DNA of 64,000 nucleotides from Lederbergia graminis (GCF_042655485.1 NZ_JBHSMC010000014.1:310001-374000), one strand, 5' to 3'. Positions 42,730 to 50,660 are shown, counted from the stretch's first letter. Notes: generated from the sequence alone by a model not told the origin. Made by a program: numbers and translations.

Positions 42730-43370
42730 TGGTAAACATTTTACTTGTTGAAGATCAGGTAATTGTAAGAAAAGGGTTAAGAATGATATTAGAAACAGTG
42801 GATAATTTCTCCGTTGTTGCTGAAGCAGGGGATGGGATGGAAGCAGTAGCATTAATGGAGAAACATGAGATTGACATTGTATTATTGGACATCCGCATGC
42901 CAAAAAGAAATGGTGTCGAAACTACAAAATTGATAAAACAGCGCTGGCCACATGTAAAAATACTCGTCCTTACGACCTTTAATGATGATGAAGCGGCTCT
43001 TCAAACGTTGAAGGATGGAGCAAATGGCTTTTTATTAAAAACTGCAGATCCGGAGAAGTTAATTCAAGCTGTACATAGTTGTTTAGAAGGTGGGCTTGTT
43101 CTGAATGAAGAAGTGGCAGCGAAAATGATGCCAAAATTACTAGATGACAAGAAGCTGGATAAACATCAACCGGTACATATTCCGTTGACAGAACGAGAAC
43201 TAGAAATTGTTCGCCTTGTTGGAGAAGGAAAAACGAATAAAGAAATTGCCGCTGAGTTGTTTTTATCTATTGGTACAGTCAAGAATCATATTACACAAAT
43301 CCTCCAACAACTGGATCTTCGTGACAGAACTCAATTAGCGATATATGCAGTGAAAAATGATTTAGTGTAG
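42729..43370 (+). CDS. LuxR/NarL-family response regulator, LnrK/YfiK-like
   Basis: 213 residues: receiver domain (1-120) with ILLVEDQVIVRKGLRMILE, phospho-Asp in IVLLDIRMPKRNG and Lys in FLLKTADPEKL, and a LuxR HTH (about 145-205: PLTERELEIVRLVGEGKTNKEI, TVKNHITQILQQL). Partner of the overlapping kinase, and the likely activator of the ABC genes that begin ~0.86 kb downstream. In the B. subtilis counterpart the ABC genes follow closely; here a 52-bp repeat array and another repeat separate them. Confidence 0.9.
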   Translation: MVNILLVEDQVIVRKGLRMILETVDNFSVVAEAGDGMEAVALMEKHEIDIVLLDIRMPKRNGVETTKLIKQRWPHVKILVLTTFNDDEAALQTLKDGANGFLLKTADPEKLIQAVHSCLEGGLVLNEEVAAKMMPKLLDDKKLDKHQPVHIPLTERELEIVRLVGEGKTNKEIAAELFLSIGTVKNHITQILQQLDLRDRTQLAIYAVKNDLV

Positions 43371-43372
43371 CG

Positions 43373-43418
43373 GTCTATCCAACGGTCATCGAGATGACTT
43401 GTTGGATAGACTTTTTTG
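43373..43418 (+). terminator. terminator after the response regulator gene
   Basis: GTCTATCCAAC, then GGTCATC-GA-GATGACT, then GTTGGATAGAC and TTTTTTG: an unusually strong two-tier stem. It should separate transcription of the two-component genes from the ABC genes. Confidence 0.9.
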
Positions 43419-43444
43419 TTTACATATTATTAGCGCAATGGGGA

Positions 43445-43745
43445 TTTCCTGGTCTAACGGACATTATGAGTGGGTAATGAAGATGAACTGTCTATTAGGT
43501 CGGCTCTATCGGACATATTGAGCGGGTAATGAAGGTGAAATGTCTATTAGGTCGGTTCTATCAGACATATTGCTCGAGTAATGAAGGTGAAATGTCCATT
43601 AGGTCGGCTCTATTGGACATTTAGATCGGAATTTGAATGCAAACTGTCTATTAGAGATGTTCTAACGTACATTTTGTCCGGGATTTGAGTGTGAACTGTC
43701 CGTTAGAACGCCTCTATCAGACATTATGATTAGGGTTTGAATGAC
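43445..43745. repeat. 52-bp-period repeat array C (6 contiguous units)
   Basis: GGACAT or a variant begins at 43459, 43511, 43563, 43615, 43667 and 43719, every step exactly 52 bp. Each unit carries an upstream (A/C)TGTC(T/C)(A/G)TTAG arm, giving the dyad TGTCYATTAG...CTATYGGACA with a GTC-to-GAC spacing of 22 nt. The linker (GGGTAATGAAGGTGAA) is partly conserved in the first units. The motif is clearly related to array B. It lies between the response regulator and the ABC genes; a seventh unit is found beyond an intervening repeat at 44041-44095. Confidence 0.88.
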
Positions 43746-43758
43746 AAAGAGATTAGGA

Positions 43759-44035
43759 TAAAGAGGTAGGGTTGCAAATAAAATCGAATTTCATTTCAAA
43801 TCAGTATAGTGCGGTATCTATGTTAATTATAGTAATTTTATAATTACCAGCGGAGGAAATACACGAAGACTCCTGCGGGATGTACGGTAGCCGGAAGACC
43901 CCACAGGCGTGTTCAGCGCCGAGGAAGCTTCCGTACCGCCCGCGGAAAGCGAAGTGTATTTCCGAAGCGGTCTAGCACACTTACATTGTTCGGATTTATA
44001 TCCAGGTTAGTCAAATGTTTGTCTTAACCTCTTTA
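43759..44035. repeat. repeat element interrupting array C, containing a Bacillaceae dispersed repeat (43849-43971)
   Basis: The stretch between unit 6 and the last unit of array C is bounded by TAAAGAGGT (43759-43767) and its inverse ACCTCTTTA (44027-44035). Inside, 43849-43971 is a GC-rich, strongly self-complementary block (CGGAGGAAATACAC...GTGTATTTCCGAAGCG; CTCCTGCGGG, CCCGCGGAAAGCG) of a type scattered through Bacillus and relatives. About 33 bp of it recur inverted at 50346-50380. No ORF. The 9-bp boundary repeat could be coincidence. Confidence 0.6.
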
Positions 44036-44040
44036 GATCA

Positions 44041-44095
44041 GACTACGAACGTGAACTGTCGATTAGAAACACTTCTAACAGACATTTTCCTTTGG
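44041..44095. repeat. detached unit of 52-bp array C
   Basis: GAACTGTCGATTAGAAACACTTCTAACAGACATTT-like unit with the same dyad and the same preceding context (ACGTGAACTGTC) as the unit at 43680-43730. It is 361 bp from the previous core, three short of 7 x 52. Confidence 0.75.
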
Positions 44096-44231
44096 ATATG
44101 CATTCAAAGGGTTATAAGAGCAATCCCCCTAAAATTTTATGACGGAGGTCACTTTGTTTTTATGACTATGGATAGTGGGATGTAGATAGGTGGCACTGTA
44201 CAATAGAGATAAGAGAAAGGGAGTGGGGAGA

Positions 44232-45164
44232 ATGCTTGAAGCAGTTGAATTGACGAAGCATTATAAGCAACAAAAGGCAGTTCAAGGGATTAACTTCTAT
44301 CTAAACCAGGGGGAGATAGTTGGTTTATTAGGGCCGAATGGTGCTGGCAAATCAACAGCGATTGGAATGATTTCTTCGCTCATTATACCGACTAAGGGGG
44401 AAGTCCGTTTTAATCAAGTGGATGTATTAAAAGACCCCCAAGTGCTACGTGAAAAACTTGGAGTAGTACCACAAGAGTTAGCTTTGTATGATGATCTAAC
44501 TGCACGTGAGAATTTGGAGTTCTTTGGACAAATACAAAAGATTAAGAAGCAAGATTTAAAAAAGAAAATTGATGAAGTACTCATTCAAATTGGTCTCGAC
44601 GATCAAGAAAAAAAACTAGTGAAACACTTTTCGGGTGGGATGAAAAGGCGTTTAAATATTGGTGCTGCACTTTTACATGAGCCAGAAATATTAATTATGG
44701 ATGAACCAACTGTTGGGATTGACCCACAGTCGAGAAATTATATCTTAGAAACAGTCAAGCGATTAAATCAGGAAAAACAAATGACTATTTTGTATACGAG
44801 TCATTACATGGAGGAAGTTGAGTTTCTTTGTGACCGTATTTATATCATGGACCGCGGCAACATTATAGCTTCTGGTACAAAAGAAGAGATCAAGAATATT
44901 CTTTCCGCTGAACAGACTGTAAAAGTTAAGTTAGAGATTCAACATCAAGGATTTATAGATAGAATTAAACAAGAGTCTGTCATTTCCAGAGTGGATGTCC
45001 GTGAGCAATGGGTAACGATTGTTGCACCGAAAGAAGTTCCTGTATTTTCACAGTTGTTTCAGTTTGCAGAAGAGACAGGGGCAGTAATACATGGAATCGA
45101 AATTCAAACGCCTACTCTTGAGGATGTTTTCTTACATCTAACGGGAAGGGCGTTGAGAAATTAA
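44232..45164 (+). CDS. ABC transporter ATP-binding protein, LnrL/YfiL-like
   Basis: 310 residues: Walker A GPNGAGKST, Q-loop VVPQELALYD, signature HFSGGMKRRLNIG, Walker B EILIMDEPTVGID, H-loop YTSHYMEEVEFL, and a C-terminal regulatory extension typical of ABC-2 drug exporters. It powers the two permeases that follow. I chose the ATG at 44232 (GGGGAGA directly ahead, AAGGGAG further up); the in-frame GTG at 44190 has no ribosome binding site. Ends 0 bp from the permease ATG. Confidence 0.93.
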   Translation: MLEAVELTKHYKQQKAVQGINFYLNQGEIVGLLGPNGAGKSTAIGMISSLIIPTKGEVRFNQVDVLKDPQVLREKLGVVPQELALYDDLTARENLEFFGQIQKIKKQDLKKKIDEVLIQIGLDDQEKKLVKHFSGGMKRRLNIGAALLHEPEILIMDEPTVGIDPQSRNYILETVKRLNQEKQMTILYTSHYMEEVEFLCDRIYIMDRGNIIASGTKEEIKNILSAEQTVKVKLEIQHQGFIDRIKQESVISRVDVREQWVTIVAPKEVPVFSQLFQFAEETGAVIHGIEIQTPTLEDVFLHLTGRALRN

Positions 45165-46427
45165 ATGTTACGATCATTTTTAAAGAAAGAGATATTGTTA
45201 TTTCTCCGTAATCGCCAAGAGTTAATAATTCTAATCGGAATGCCGTTTCTACTCATTACCATTCTGGGGTTTGCGCTTGGTGCGGTGCTAGATGGTGATG
45301 TGCAACCAATAAATGCAAAAGTAGCATTAGTAGTCCATTCAAATGAGCAAGAAGAATTGCAGGAATTTAAGAAAAAGCTGGATGCTTCTCCAATGCCGGA
45401 TGAAATAAAGTCCATGTTGTATACTCAATCTCAACAATTACTACCAGTTTCCATGTTAAAGAATAATATTTTTTTAGATGAGAGAATGAGTCAAATTCTT
45501 ACTCTAGATGAAATATCATTCTCTCAAATGGAGAAAGTGAAAAAAGAGGGAGAATATGCAGCGATTATTGAGGTGCCTGAGGGTTTTACGAGTTCCATCT
45601 TACAGACACTTTTTATTCAAAAACAATCTGTACCTGAATTAAAGGTGTACGTAAATGAAGGGAAAGAGCTCTCAGCCAATATAGTAGAAGACATCATGAA
45701 GATTTTCCGTGACCAATATTCTGTTATGTCTGCCGTAGGAATGGAAATGCAAGGGGAGGTTCAAGTCCCGGATATAACGGTTGAACCAAAGGTGGAAACA
45801 GTAAATAAAGCTGAGCCAATTGGTGCATTTAGTTATTATTCAGTAGGTATGAGTGTCATGTTTGTATTATATATCGCATCAACAATGAGTTCACATAGTT
45901 TCATGGAAAATAAGAATCATGTATTTAACCGAATTATTCTAGCGAATGTTCCGAGTTTGATGTATATCGTAAGTGTATTTTGCACAACTGTGATGCTTGC
46001 ATTCATACAGGTTGGAATTCTTTATTCTGGAGCTGCAATATTTTATCAAGTTCATTGGCCGGATTTTATTGCCTTTGTTAGTGTAACGCTTGCGCTTAGT
46101 ATGGCGGTTGGTGGCATAGCTGTTTTTCTTTCAGCATTGAATCACCGTTATCGTACAAACGCTGCCTCTAAAATATTTATGAACGTATTTGTAACAATAC
46201 TTTCGTTTGTTGGAGGAAGTTTTATACCAGTTGGAAATATGTCAGAAGTGATGGAACGTATAGGGCAATTAACGCCAAATGGCGCGGCAATGGCGGCATA
46301 TTTAGATGTGCTGCAAGGTGAAGGATTATTGGGAGTCATAAATCACATTGGAGCTTTGTCTATTCTAGCTATCATTTTCTTTGTTATCGCTTGGTTAATT
46401 TTCCCTAGAAGGGTGGGGACAGTATGA
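45165..46427 (+). CDS. ABC-2 permease, LnrM/YfiM-like
   Basis: 420 residues: TM1 at about 20-42, a large extracytoplasmic domain (about 45-220), then five membrane helices in the C-terminal half (SYYSVGMSVMFVLYIAS, SVFCTTVMLAFIQVG, VSVTLALSMAVGGIAVFL and so on), the ABC2_membrane_3 layout. It forms a heterodimer with the next permease. Its ATG follows the ATPase stop directly. The two permeases are distantly related to each other. Confidence 0.9.
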   Translation: MLRSFLKKEILLFLRNRQELIILIGMPFLLITILGFALGAVLDGDVQPINAKVALVVHSNEQEELQEFKKKLDASPMPDEIKSMLYTQSQQLLPVSMLKNNIFLDERMSQILTLDEISFSQMEKVKKEGEYAAIIEVPEGFTSSILQTLFIQKQSVPELKVYVNEGKELSANIVEDIMKIFRDQYSVMSAVGMEMQGEVQVPDITVEPKVETVNKAEPIGAFSYYSVGMSVMFVLYIASTMSSHSFMENKNHVFNRIILANVPSLMYIVSVFCTTVMLAFIQVGILYSGAAIFYQVHWPDFIAFVSVTLALSMAVGGIAVFLSALNHRYRTNAASKIFMNVFVTILSFVGGSFIPVGNMSEVMERIGQLTPNGAAMAAYLDVLQGEGLLGVINHIGALSILAIIFFVIAWLIFPRRVGTV

Positions 46428-47527
46428 GGGCAATTATTCAATCTAAATTTCGCATATTTCTTAGAAAACCGTGGTTATTTATTATCATGACAGTTGTTTG
46501 TATCATGTTTGCTTTTTTTATTGGGAAAAATACGTATAGTAAGATTACAGTCCCTATCCATACTAATTTGCCACAAGAAGAATATGATGTCTTATTAAAA
46601 AAATTGAATGAATCTGATTTATTTATTTTTGAACAACGAAGTAGTAATGAAGTGAGGAATGATGTGAAGAATGGAAGTGCAGAGGCGGGTCTTCACATTG
46701 AAGGGGAAGAAGTTACTTTAATTGCGAATGCAGAGACAGGTAATGTCCCTCTTTTAAATCAATATGTGCAAACGGTATATACAGAATACCTTCAAAAAAA
46801 GGAACTATTAAATACGGTTGAAGCGCAGGATGAAAAGGATAAGTTAGAAGAAGTATGGGATACAGCACTTACGAATCCAATTTTTACAGTGGAACAGGAA
46901 AACTTTCGTAATAAGGAATCCAAAGTGATAGATACCCAGCTACAAGGTATTTTTGGATTTTCATTGTTCTTTGTTATATATACGATCGCATTTAATGTTA
47001 TTCACATATTGGAGGAAAAAGAAGATCGCATTTGGAATCGAATGATCGTTTCGTCTGTGAAAAAGTGGGAAATATATGCTGGAAATTTAATTTATAGCTT
47101 TCTAATGGGGTATGTGCAAGTTGTATTAGTATTTATAACCTTCCATTTTGGAGCGGGTGTTGATTTTTACGGAGGATTTGTAAAAACATTAATTATTCTA
47201 ATACCGTATGTATTAGCAATTGTTTCACTTTGCATGTTACTAGCAGGTATATCAAAAACTACTAGACAATATAATGCTCTTGTTCCGTTATTCTCCGTAA
47301 GTCTTGCGATGTTAGGTGGGGCATATTGGCCAATTGAAATTGTTTCTTCTGATTTCATGCTCATGCTCTCAAATATTTCACCGCTTTTATATGGGATGGA
47401 GGCATTAAAAGGTGCAACAATCTTTGATTATGGATACATGGAATTATTTAAACCTATTAGTGTTCTTATGTTAATGGCTGTTGTCATGATGGGATTTGGA
47501 ATCAATCTGATGGAAAAGAGAACTTAA
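46424..47527 (+). CDS. ABC-2 permease, LnrN/YfiN-like
   Basis: 367 residues with one N-terminal helix (about 17-35), an extracytoplasmic domain and a C-terminal five-helix bundle (GIFGFSLFFVIYTIAFNVI, LAIVSLCMLLAGISKTTRQY, LGGAYWPIEIVS). Completes the ABC exporter for lipophilic or membrane-acting compounds. Overlaps the preceding permease gene by 4 nt (ATGA) with AGGGTGGGG upstream. The last gene before a terminator. Confidence 0.9.
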   Translation: MRAIIQSKFRIFLRKPWLFIIMTVVCIMFAFFIGKNTYSKITVPIHTNLPQEEYDVLLKKLNESDLFIFEQRSSNEVRNDVKNGSAEAGLHIEGEEVTLIANAETGNVPLLNQYVQTVYTEYLQKKELLNTVEAQDEKDKLEEVWDTALTNPIFTVEQENFRNKESKVIDTQLQGIFGFSLFFVIYTIAFNVIHILEEKEDRIWNRMIVSSVKKWEIYAGNLIYSFLMGYVQVVLVFITFHFGAGVDFYGGFVKTLIILIPYVLAIVSLCMLLAGISKTTRQYNALVPLFSVSLAMLGGAYWPIEIVSSDFMLMLSNISPLLYGMEALKGATIFDYGYMELFKPISVLMLMAVVMMGFGINLMEKRT

Positions 47528-47529
47528 TA

Positions 47530-47568
47530 ATAAAAATCGGGCAGTGATAAGTCACTACCCGATTTTTT
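47530..47568. terminator. bidirectional terminator
   Basis: AAAATCGGG-C-AGTGA-TAAG-TCACT-A-CCCGATTTTTT between the ABC operon and the convergent small gene. Confidence 0.9.
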
Positions 47569-47574
47569 AATGGA

Positions 47575-47745
47575 TTATTCCATTTCATCTTCTTTTACAC
47601 GGTTTTTAAATGCTTCGTGTGTAACAATATCTTCCATTTGTTCTGTTTGTCGACTATGTTCTTTTCGTTCAACTTGCATGCTGCTTTCAGGAAGATCTCC
47701 GGGATGTCCTTTTTTCTTATGATTAAATCCTTTACCACGACTCAT
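47575..47745 (-). CDS. 56-residue basic hypothetical protein
   Basis: Begins MSRGKGFNHKKKGHPGDLPE, then a Gln/Glu/Lys-rich hydrophilic tail ending VKEDEME. No membrane helix. AAAGGAG lies 8 nt before the ATG at 47745; an in-frame ATG at 47763 is on top of that site. Short hydrophilic proteins of this kind are common in Bacillaceae and often sporulation- or stress-related, but I cannot place it in a family. Confidence 0.65.
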   Translation of the reverse strand: MSRGKGFNHKKKGHPGDLPESSMQVERKEHSRQTEQMEDIVTHEAFKNRVKEDEME

Positions 47746-47816
47746 ATTTTTCGCTCCTTTCATCGTTACGTAATTAGTTTTATCTAGAAAAGAAAAAATA
47801 TGAATCGCTTTAGTTT

Positions 47817-47903
47817 TTATTCTTCTTCAGGTGTGTTGATCTCAATGACAATAACAGTTGTGATAACTAGCACAATCATTAAAGCAAAAACGCTTAGGAA
47901 CAA
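47817..47903 (-). CDS. 28-residue single-helix membrane peptide at the end of the oxidase operon
   Basis: Reads (M)FLSVFALMIVLVITTVIVIE followed by INTPEEE: one hydrophobic helix with an acidic tail. The start is TTG (47903) with AGGAG 9 nt upstream, overlapping the subunit I stop region, so it is probably co-translated with the oxidase. Cytochrome oxidases often carry tiny single-helix subunits, and this one is distinct from subunit IIa encoded at the other end of the operon. Whether it is a subunit or assembly peptide is inference. Confidence 0.5.
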   Translation of the reverse strand: MFLSVFALMIVLVITTVIVIEINTPEEE

Positions 47904-47915
47904 ATTAATCAACTC

Positions 47916-49568
47916 CTACCATGTAATATATCCACGGGATCCTGGTGGTGCATGTTGAATCAAATCACTGATTGGAATAGCATAAGCCATGACAATGAGT
48001 GCAATGGTGATGCCAATCCAAATCCACCAATTTTCCAAAAATTTTGGTGTTCTAGAATCATCGCTTTCTGCAATAGGGAATTCTTCAAATTCATTTTCCA
48101 GTTTTGCTTTTGGTGCAAAAAATAACAAGTTCATCACGATATAGACAAGCAGCATCGCAGATAGGAATAGAATGATACCTCCAACTGCCATTGTTACGTG
48201 ATTGGAGAAAAATCCGTCAAACCATTCCAGTGCAGATGGATGATCGTTATATCCTGTATATGCGGTTCTTCTAGGTGCTCCAAGTAATCCTAATACGTGT
48301 TGGGCGGTAGACATGAGTATCATACCGACAGCCCATGAAATTGTTTGAACAAAGGCAAGTTTTTTCATCGCCTTGGAAAATACGCGACCAGTTAAATGAG
48401 GGATGAGCCAATACGTAACCCCCATAAAGGTCATCGCAACCGGTGCACCTACAGTAATATGGAAGTGACCTACAACCCAGAGAGTATTGTGGACTAATTC
48501 ATTTAATTGGAAACTTGCATTAATAATTCCTCCTGCTCCACCAGGGATAAAGAAGGCCATCGCAATGAAAATAGAAGTGAATCTAATATCTTTCCAAGGA
48601 AGTTTTGTGAACCAACCGAATAATCCACGTCCACCTTTTTTTCGCCCGGAGATTTCAAAAGTAGCAAACATTGAAAATGCAGTCATTAATGATGGGATAA
48701 TAACCATAAATGTTAGAACTACTTGTAGGAACTTCCAAAATCCTGGAATTCCTGGTTCTGTTAATTGATGGTGAAATCCTACTGGGATGGAAAATAGGAT
48801 GAATAGAATAAATGAAAAACGTGCCAATGAGTCACTAAAAACTTTTGTTCCAACTAATTTAGGCACTACTACATACCATGCAATGTAAGCTGGTAAAAGC
48901 CAAAAATACACAAGCGGGTGACCAAAAAACCAAAATAATGATCTACTTAATTCAACGTTAATGGTATCTACCCAACCAAATGCCCAAGGGATGTATTGGA
49001 AAACAACGGCAGCTACTACACCAAGACAAGCTATTAGCCAAAGAATTAGGGTTGATATAGTCATAAAGGCGAACAATGGACTTAGTTTCCCTTTATTCTT
49101 TTTGCGCCAAGCAATATAATGTCCAATAAGCCCAAAGCTACTTAACCAAGTACCAATAATCACTAAAGCAAGGCCTACATAAAACCATCCGCTTCCTTTA
49201 AGTGGAGCGTAAAATGTGTATAGGACGGAAGCTTCACCAGATACAATCATGGCGGTTGCTAGCGTTGTACCTAATGCAGTTACAATAAATCCTAGCCATA
49301 AAAAGGTACGTACTTTAGGGCCGAAGCTACCTAATGTTTTACTCATACCGCTAATTAAGAATGCAAAGATAAAAAATGTTGTATATATAAGTGCTAGTAA
49401 AACACCGTGAGCGGTTAATATTTGATAATAATCGAGCCAAGTTGGTAATTCGAGCGCATCATTTCGAATGAATACTTGAAGTAATCCGCAAAACGTTCCA
49501 ATAATAAATGCGATGTATGCGACTCCAATATTAGATAAAGCGATTCTGCGATCTTGTACTGCCATCAT
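47916..49568 (-). CDS. ba3-type cytochrome c oxidase subunit I
   Basis: 550 residues, about 13 membrane helices. Haem- and copper-binding histidines are visible: His in LTAHGVLLALIY (low-spin haem), the HH pair in VGFHHQLTEPG (CuB), and the two histidines in VVGHFHITVG (CuB/high-spin haem). The active-site His-Tyr candidate region is FFGHPLVYFWLLPAY. The sequence and small subunit IIa in the operon point to the B-type (ba3) family, which reduces O2 with high affinity in the cytoplasmic membrane. Its ATG overlaps the TGA of subunit II (ATGATG). Confidence 0.92.
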   Translation of the reverse strand: MMAVQDRRIALSNIGVAYIAFIIGTFCGLLQVFIRNDALELPTWLDYYQILTAHGVLLALIYTTFFIFAFLISGMSKTLGSFGPKVRTFLWLGFIVTALGTTLATAMIVSGEASVLYTFYAPLKGSGWFYVGLALVIIGTWLSSFGLIGHYIAWRKKNKGKLSPLFAFMTISTLILWLIACLGVVAAVVFQYIPWAFGWVDTINVELSRSLFWFFGHPLVYFWLLPAYIAWYVVVPKLVGTKVFSDSLARFSFILFILFSIPVGFHHQLTEPGIPGFWKFLQVVLTFMVIIPSLMTAFSMFATFEISGRKKGGRGLFGWFTKLPWKDIRFTSIFIAMAFFIPGGAGGIINASFQLNELVHNTLWVVGHFHITVGAPVAMTFMGVTYWLIPHLTGRVFSKAMKKLAFVQTISWAVGMILMSTAQHVLGLLGAPRRTAYTGYNDHPSALEWFDGFFSNHVTMAVGGIILFLSAMLLVYIVMNLLFFAPKAKLENEFEEFPIAESDDSRTPKFLENWWIWIGITIALIVMAYAIPISDLIQHAPPGSRGYITW

Positions 49569-50038
49569 GGTTCATACACCTCAATTTCTGTTTGCATGTA
49601 ATGGTGTCCTGTTCCACAATACTCGTTACAGAGGACTAAGTATTTCCCTGGTTCTGTAAACGTATAGCTCTTATGTGTAATCCTTCCAGGAACTGCCATC
49701 ATGTTCACTTTTGTGTCATCAATGGTAAAGCTGTGAACAACATCCTCACTTGTTAATGTAAAAATAATTTCTTTCCCCACAGGGACTTTAATTTGAGCTG
49801 GATTGTATCCGAACGCCATTGCTATAATAGCAACTTCGTACGTATCTTCATCAATTTGTGTAACGCCTGGATTATCAAAAGGTGCAGTTTCTCGTACTTT
49901 TTCTGGATCAATTGTGTCCATTCCACCTGCAGGCATATGACCATGTGCAAAAGCATTTATCCCGACAATTACTAAAAATAATGCGAGAGCAACGATGCCA
50001 AAAATTAGCCATATTTTTTCAAATTTGTGTAAGTGCAT
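49565..50038 (-). CDS. ba3-type cytochrome c oxidase subunit II
   Basis: 157 residues: one N-terminal membrane helix (about 8-30) and an extracytoplasmic cupredoxin domain. The CuA site is complete: His in EDVVHSFTID, the CNEYCGTGHHYM cluster with two Cys, His and Met. It passes electrons from cytochrome c to subunit I. The ATG at 50038 has AAAGGAG 8 nt upstream, so the longer GTG start at 50047 is unlikely. Middle gene of the oxidase operon. Confidence 0.93.
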   Translation of the reverse strand: MHLHKFEKIWLIFGIVALALFLVIVGINAFAHGHMPAGGMDTIDPEKVRETAPFDNPGVTQIDEDTYEVAIIAMAFGYNPAQIKVPVGKEIIFTLTSEDVVHSFTIDDTKVNMMAVPGRITHKSYTFTEPGKYLVLCNEYCGTGHHYMQTEIEVYEP

Positions 50039-50056
50039 GAATGTCACTCCTTTCAG

Positions 50057-50179
50057 TTATCTAGAAATATATAGCCCATACACAGCAAACCACATTGCTA
50101 CAATTACAAATCCCACTATAAATACGCTAAATAAGGTTCCTTTCAAGTTTGGTCCTGAATCATGCTGTTTCTTCCCCAT
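50057..50179 (-). CDS. cytochrome c oxidase subunit IIa
   Basis: 40 residues: MGKKQHDSGPNLKGTLFSVF followed by a single membrane helix and ending YGLYISR, which matches the small subunit IIa of ba3-type oxidases in Bacillaceae in length and in the conserved LKGT before the helix. In the Thermus enzyme the equivalent peptide fills the place of one subunit II helix. GGAGGTG precedes the ATG. First gene of the operon, 18 nt before subunit II. Confidence 0.85.
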   Translation of the reverse strand: MGKKQHDSGPNLKGTLFSVFIVGFVIVAMWFAVYGLYISR

Positions 50180-50236
50180 GCCAACACCTCCAAAGCGATT
50201 ATATTTTTATCGTACTTTCTATATCTCGTCTAACTC

Positions 50237-50252
50237 TGTGACAAAAATCACA
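50237..50252. promoter_or_regulatory. Fnr box upstream of the oxidase operon
   Basis: TGTGA-CAAAAA-TCACA, a perfect match to the CRP/FNR consensus TGTGA-N6-TCACA, 57 bp upstream of the subunit IIa ATG. The fnr gene lies just beyond it. No second copy of this quality was seen in the fnr upstream region. Confidence 0.75.
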
Positions 50253-50334
50253 CTTTTGGCGAATTCGAAAATTAGACAAAAAGAAAATGTGCTGAATAAA
50301 GCTTTTTTACATTAGCTGTAAATCCGAATAATGT

Positions 50335-50635
50335 TAGGACGACAATACCGCTTCGGAAATACACTTCGCTTTCCGCGGGCTTCGAAAAGTGAAGGCGACT
50401 GTCTAGTGGCGTATGAATTTTCTAGGTCACTGACTGAGATAAAGGAATCACGACGAGAGGTTCACAGGATGTGGATCACGTCGACGTTGGCACACGATGT
50501 GCCGATCTTAGTCGACTTTCCTCCGTCGATGATGACTTATCGTAGGGAAGTGACCGGAAATTCACTAGCCACTAGGAGCCTGAGCTAGACAAGGTTCGGG
50601 AGCCTCCTCGGGCATGCCCCTATAGGAAATCAACT
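50335..50635. repeat. composite Bacillaceae dispersed repeat with a 173-bp imperfect hairpin
   Basis: The left part (50346-50383: CCGCTTCGGAAATACACTTC, CGCTTTCCGCGGGC) is the inverse of part of the repeat at 43937-43973. The rest forms a long imperfect palindrome: CTAGTGGC (50403-50410) pairs with GCCACTAG (50568-50575), and ATGAATTT, GGTCACT, GATAA, CGACG and GTCGAC each find their inverse towards an apex GGCACA-CGA-TGTGCC (50489-50503). Short ORFs here are by-products. The dispersed family is familiar to me from Bacillus-group intergenic DNA; mobility is unknown. Confidence 0.65.
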
Positions 50636-50660
50636 GATTGCCCCGCAATTTATTTTAAAA

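Noticed and set aside
50331..50588. 85-codon ORF inside the dispersed repeat
   Set aside because: It lies in a self-complementary repeat, has no ribosome binding site and no protein-like composition.
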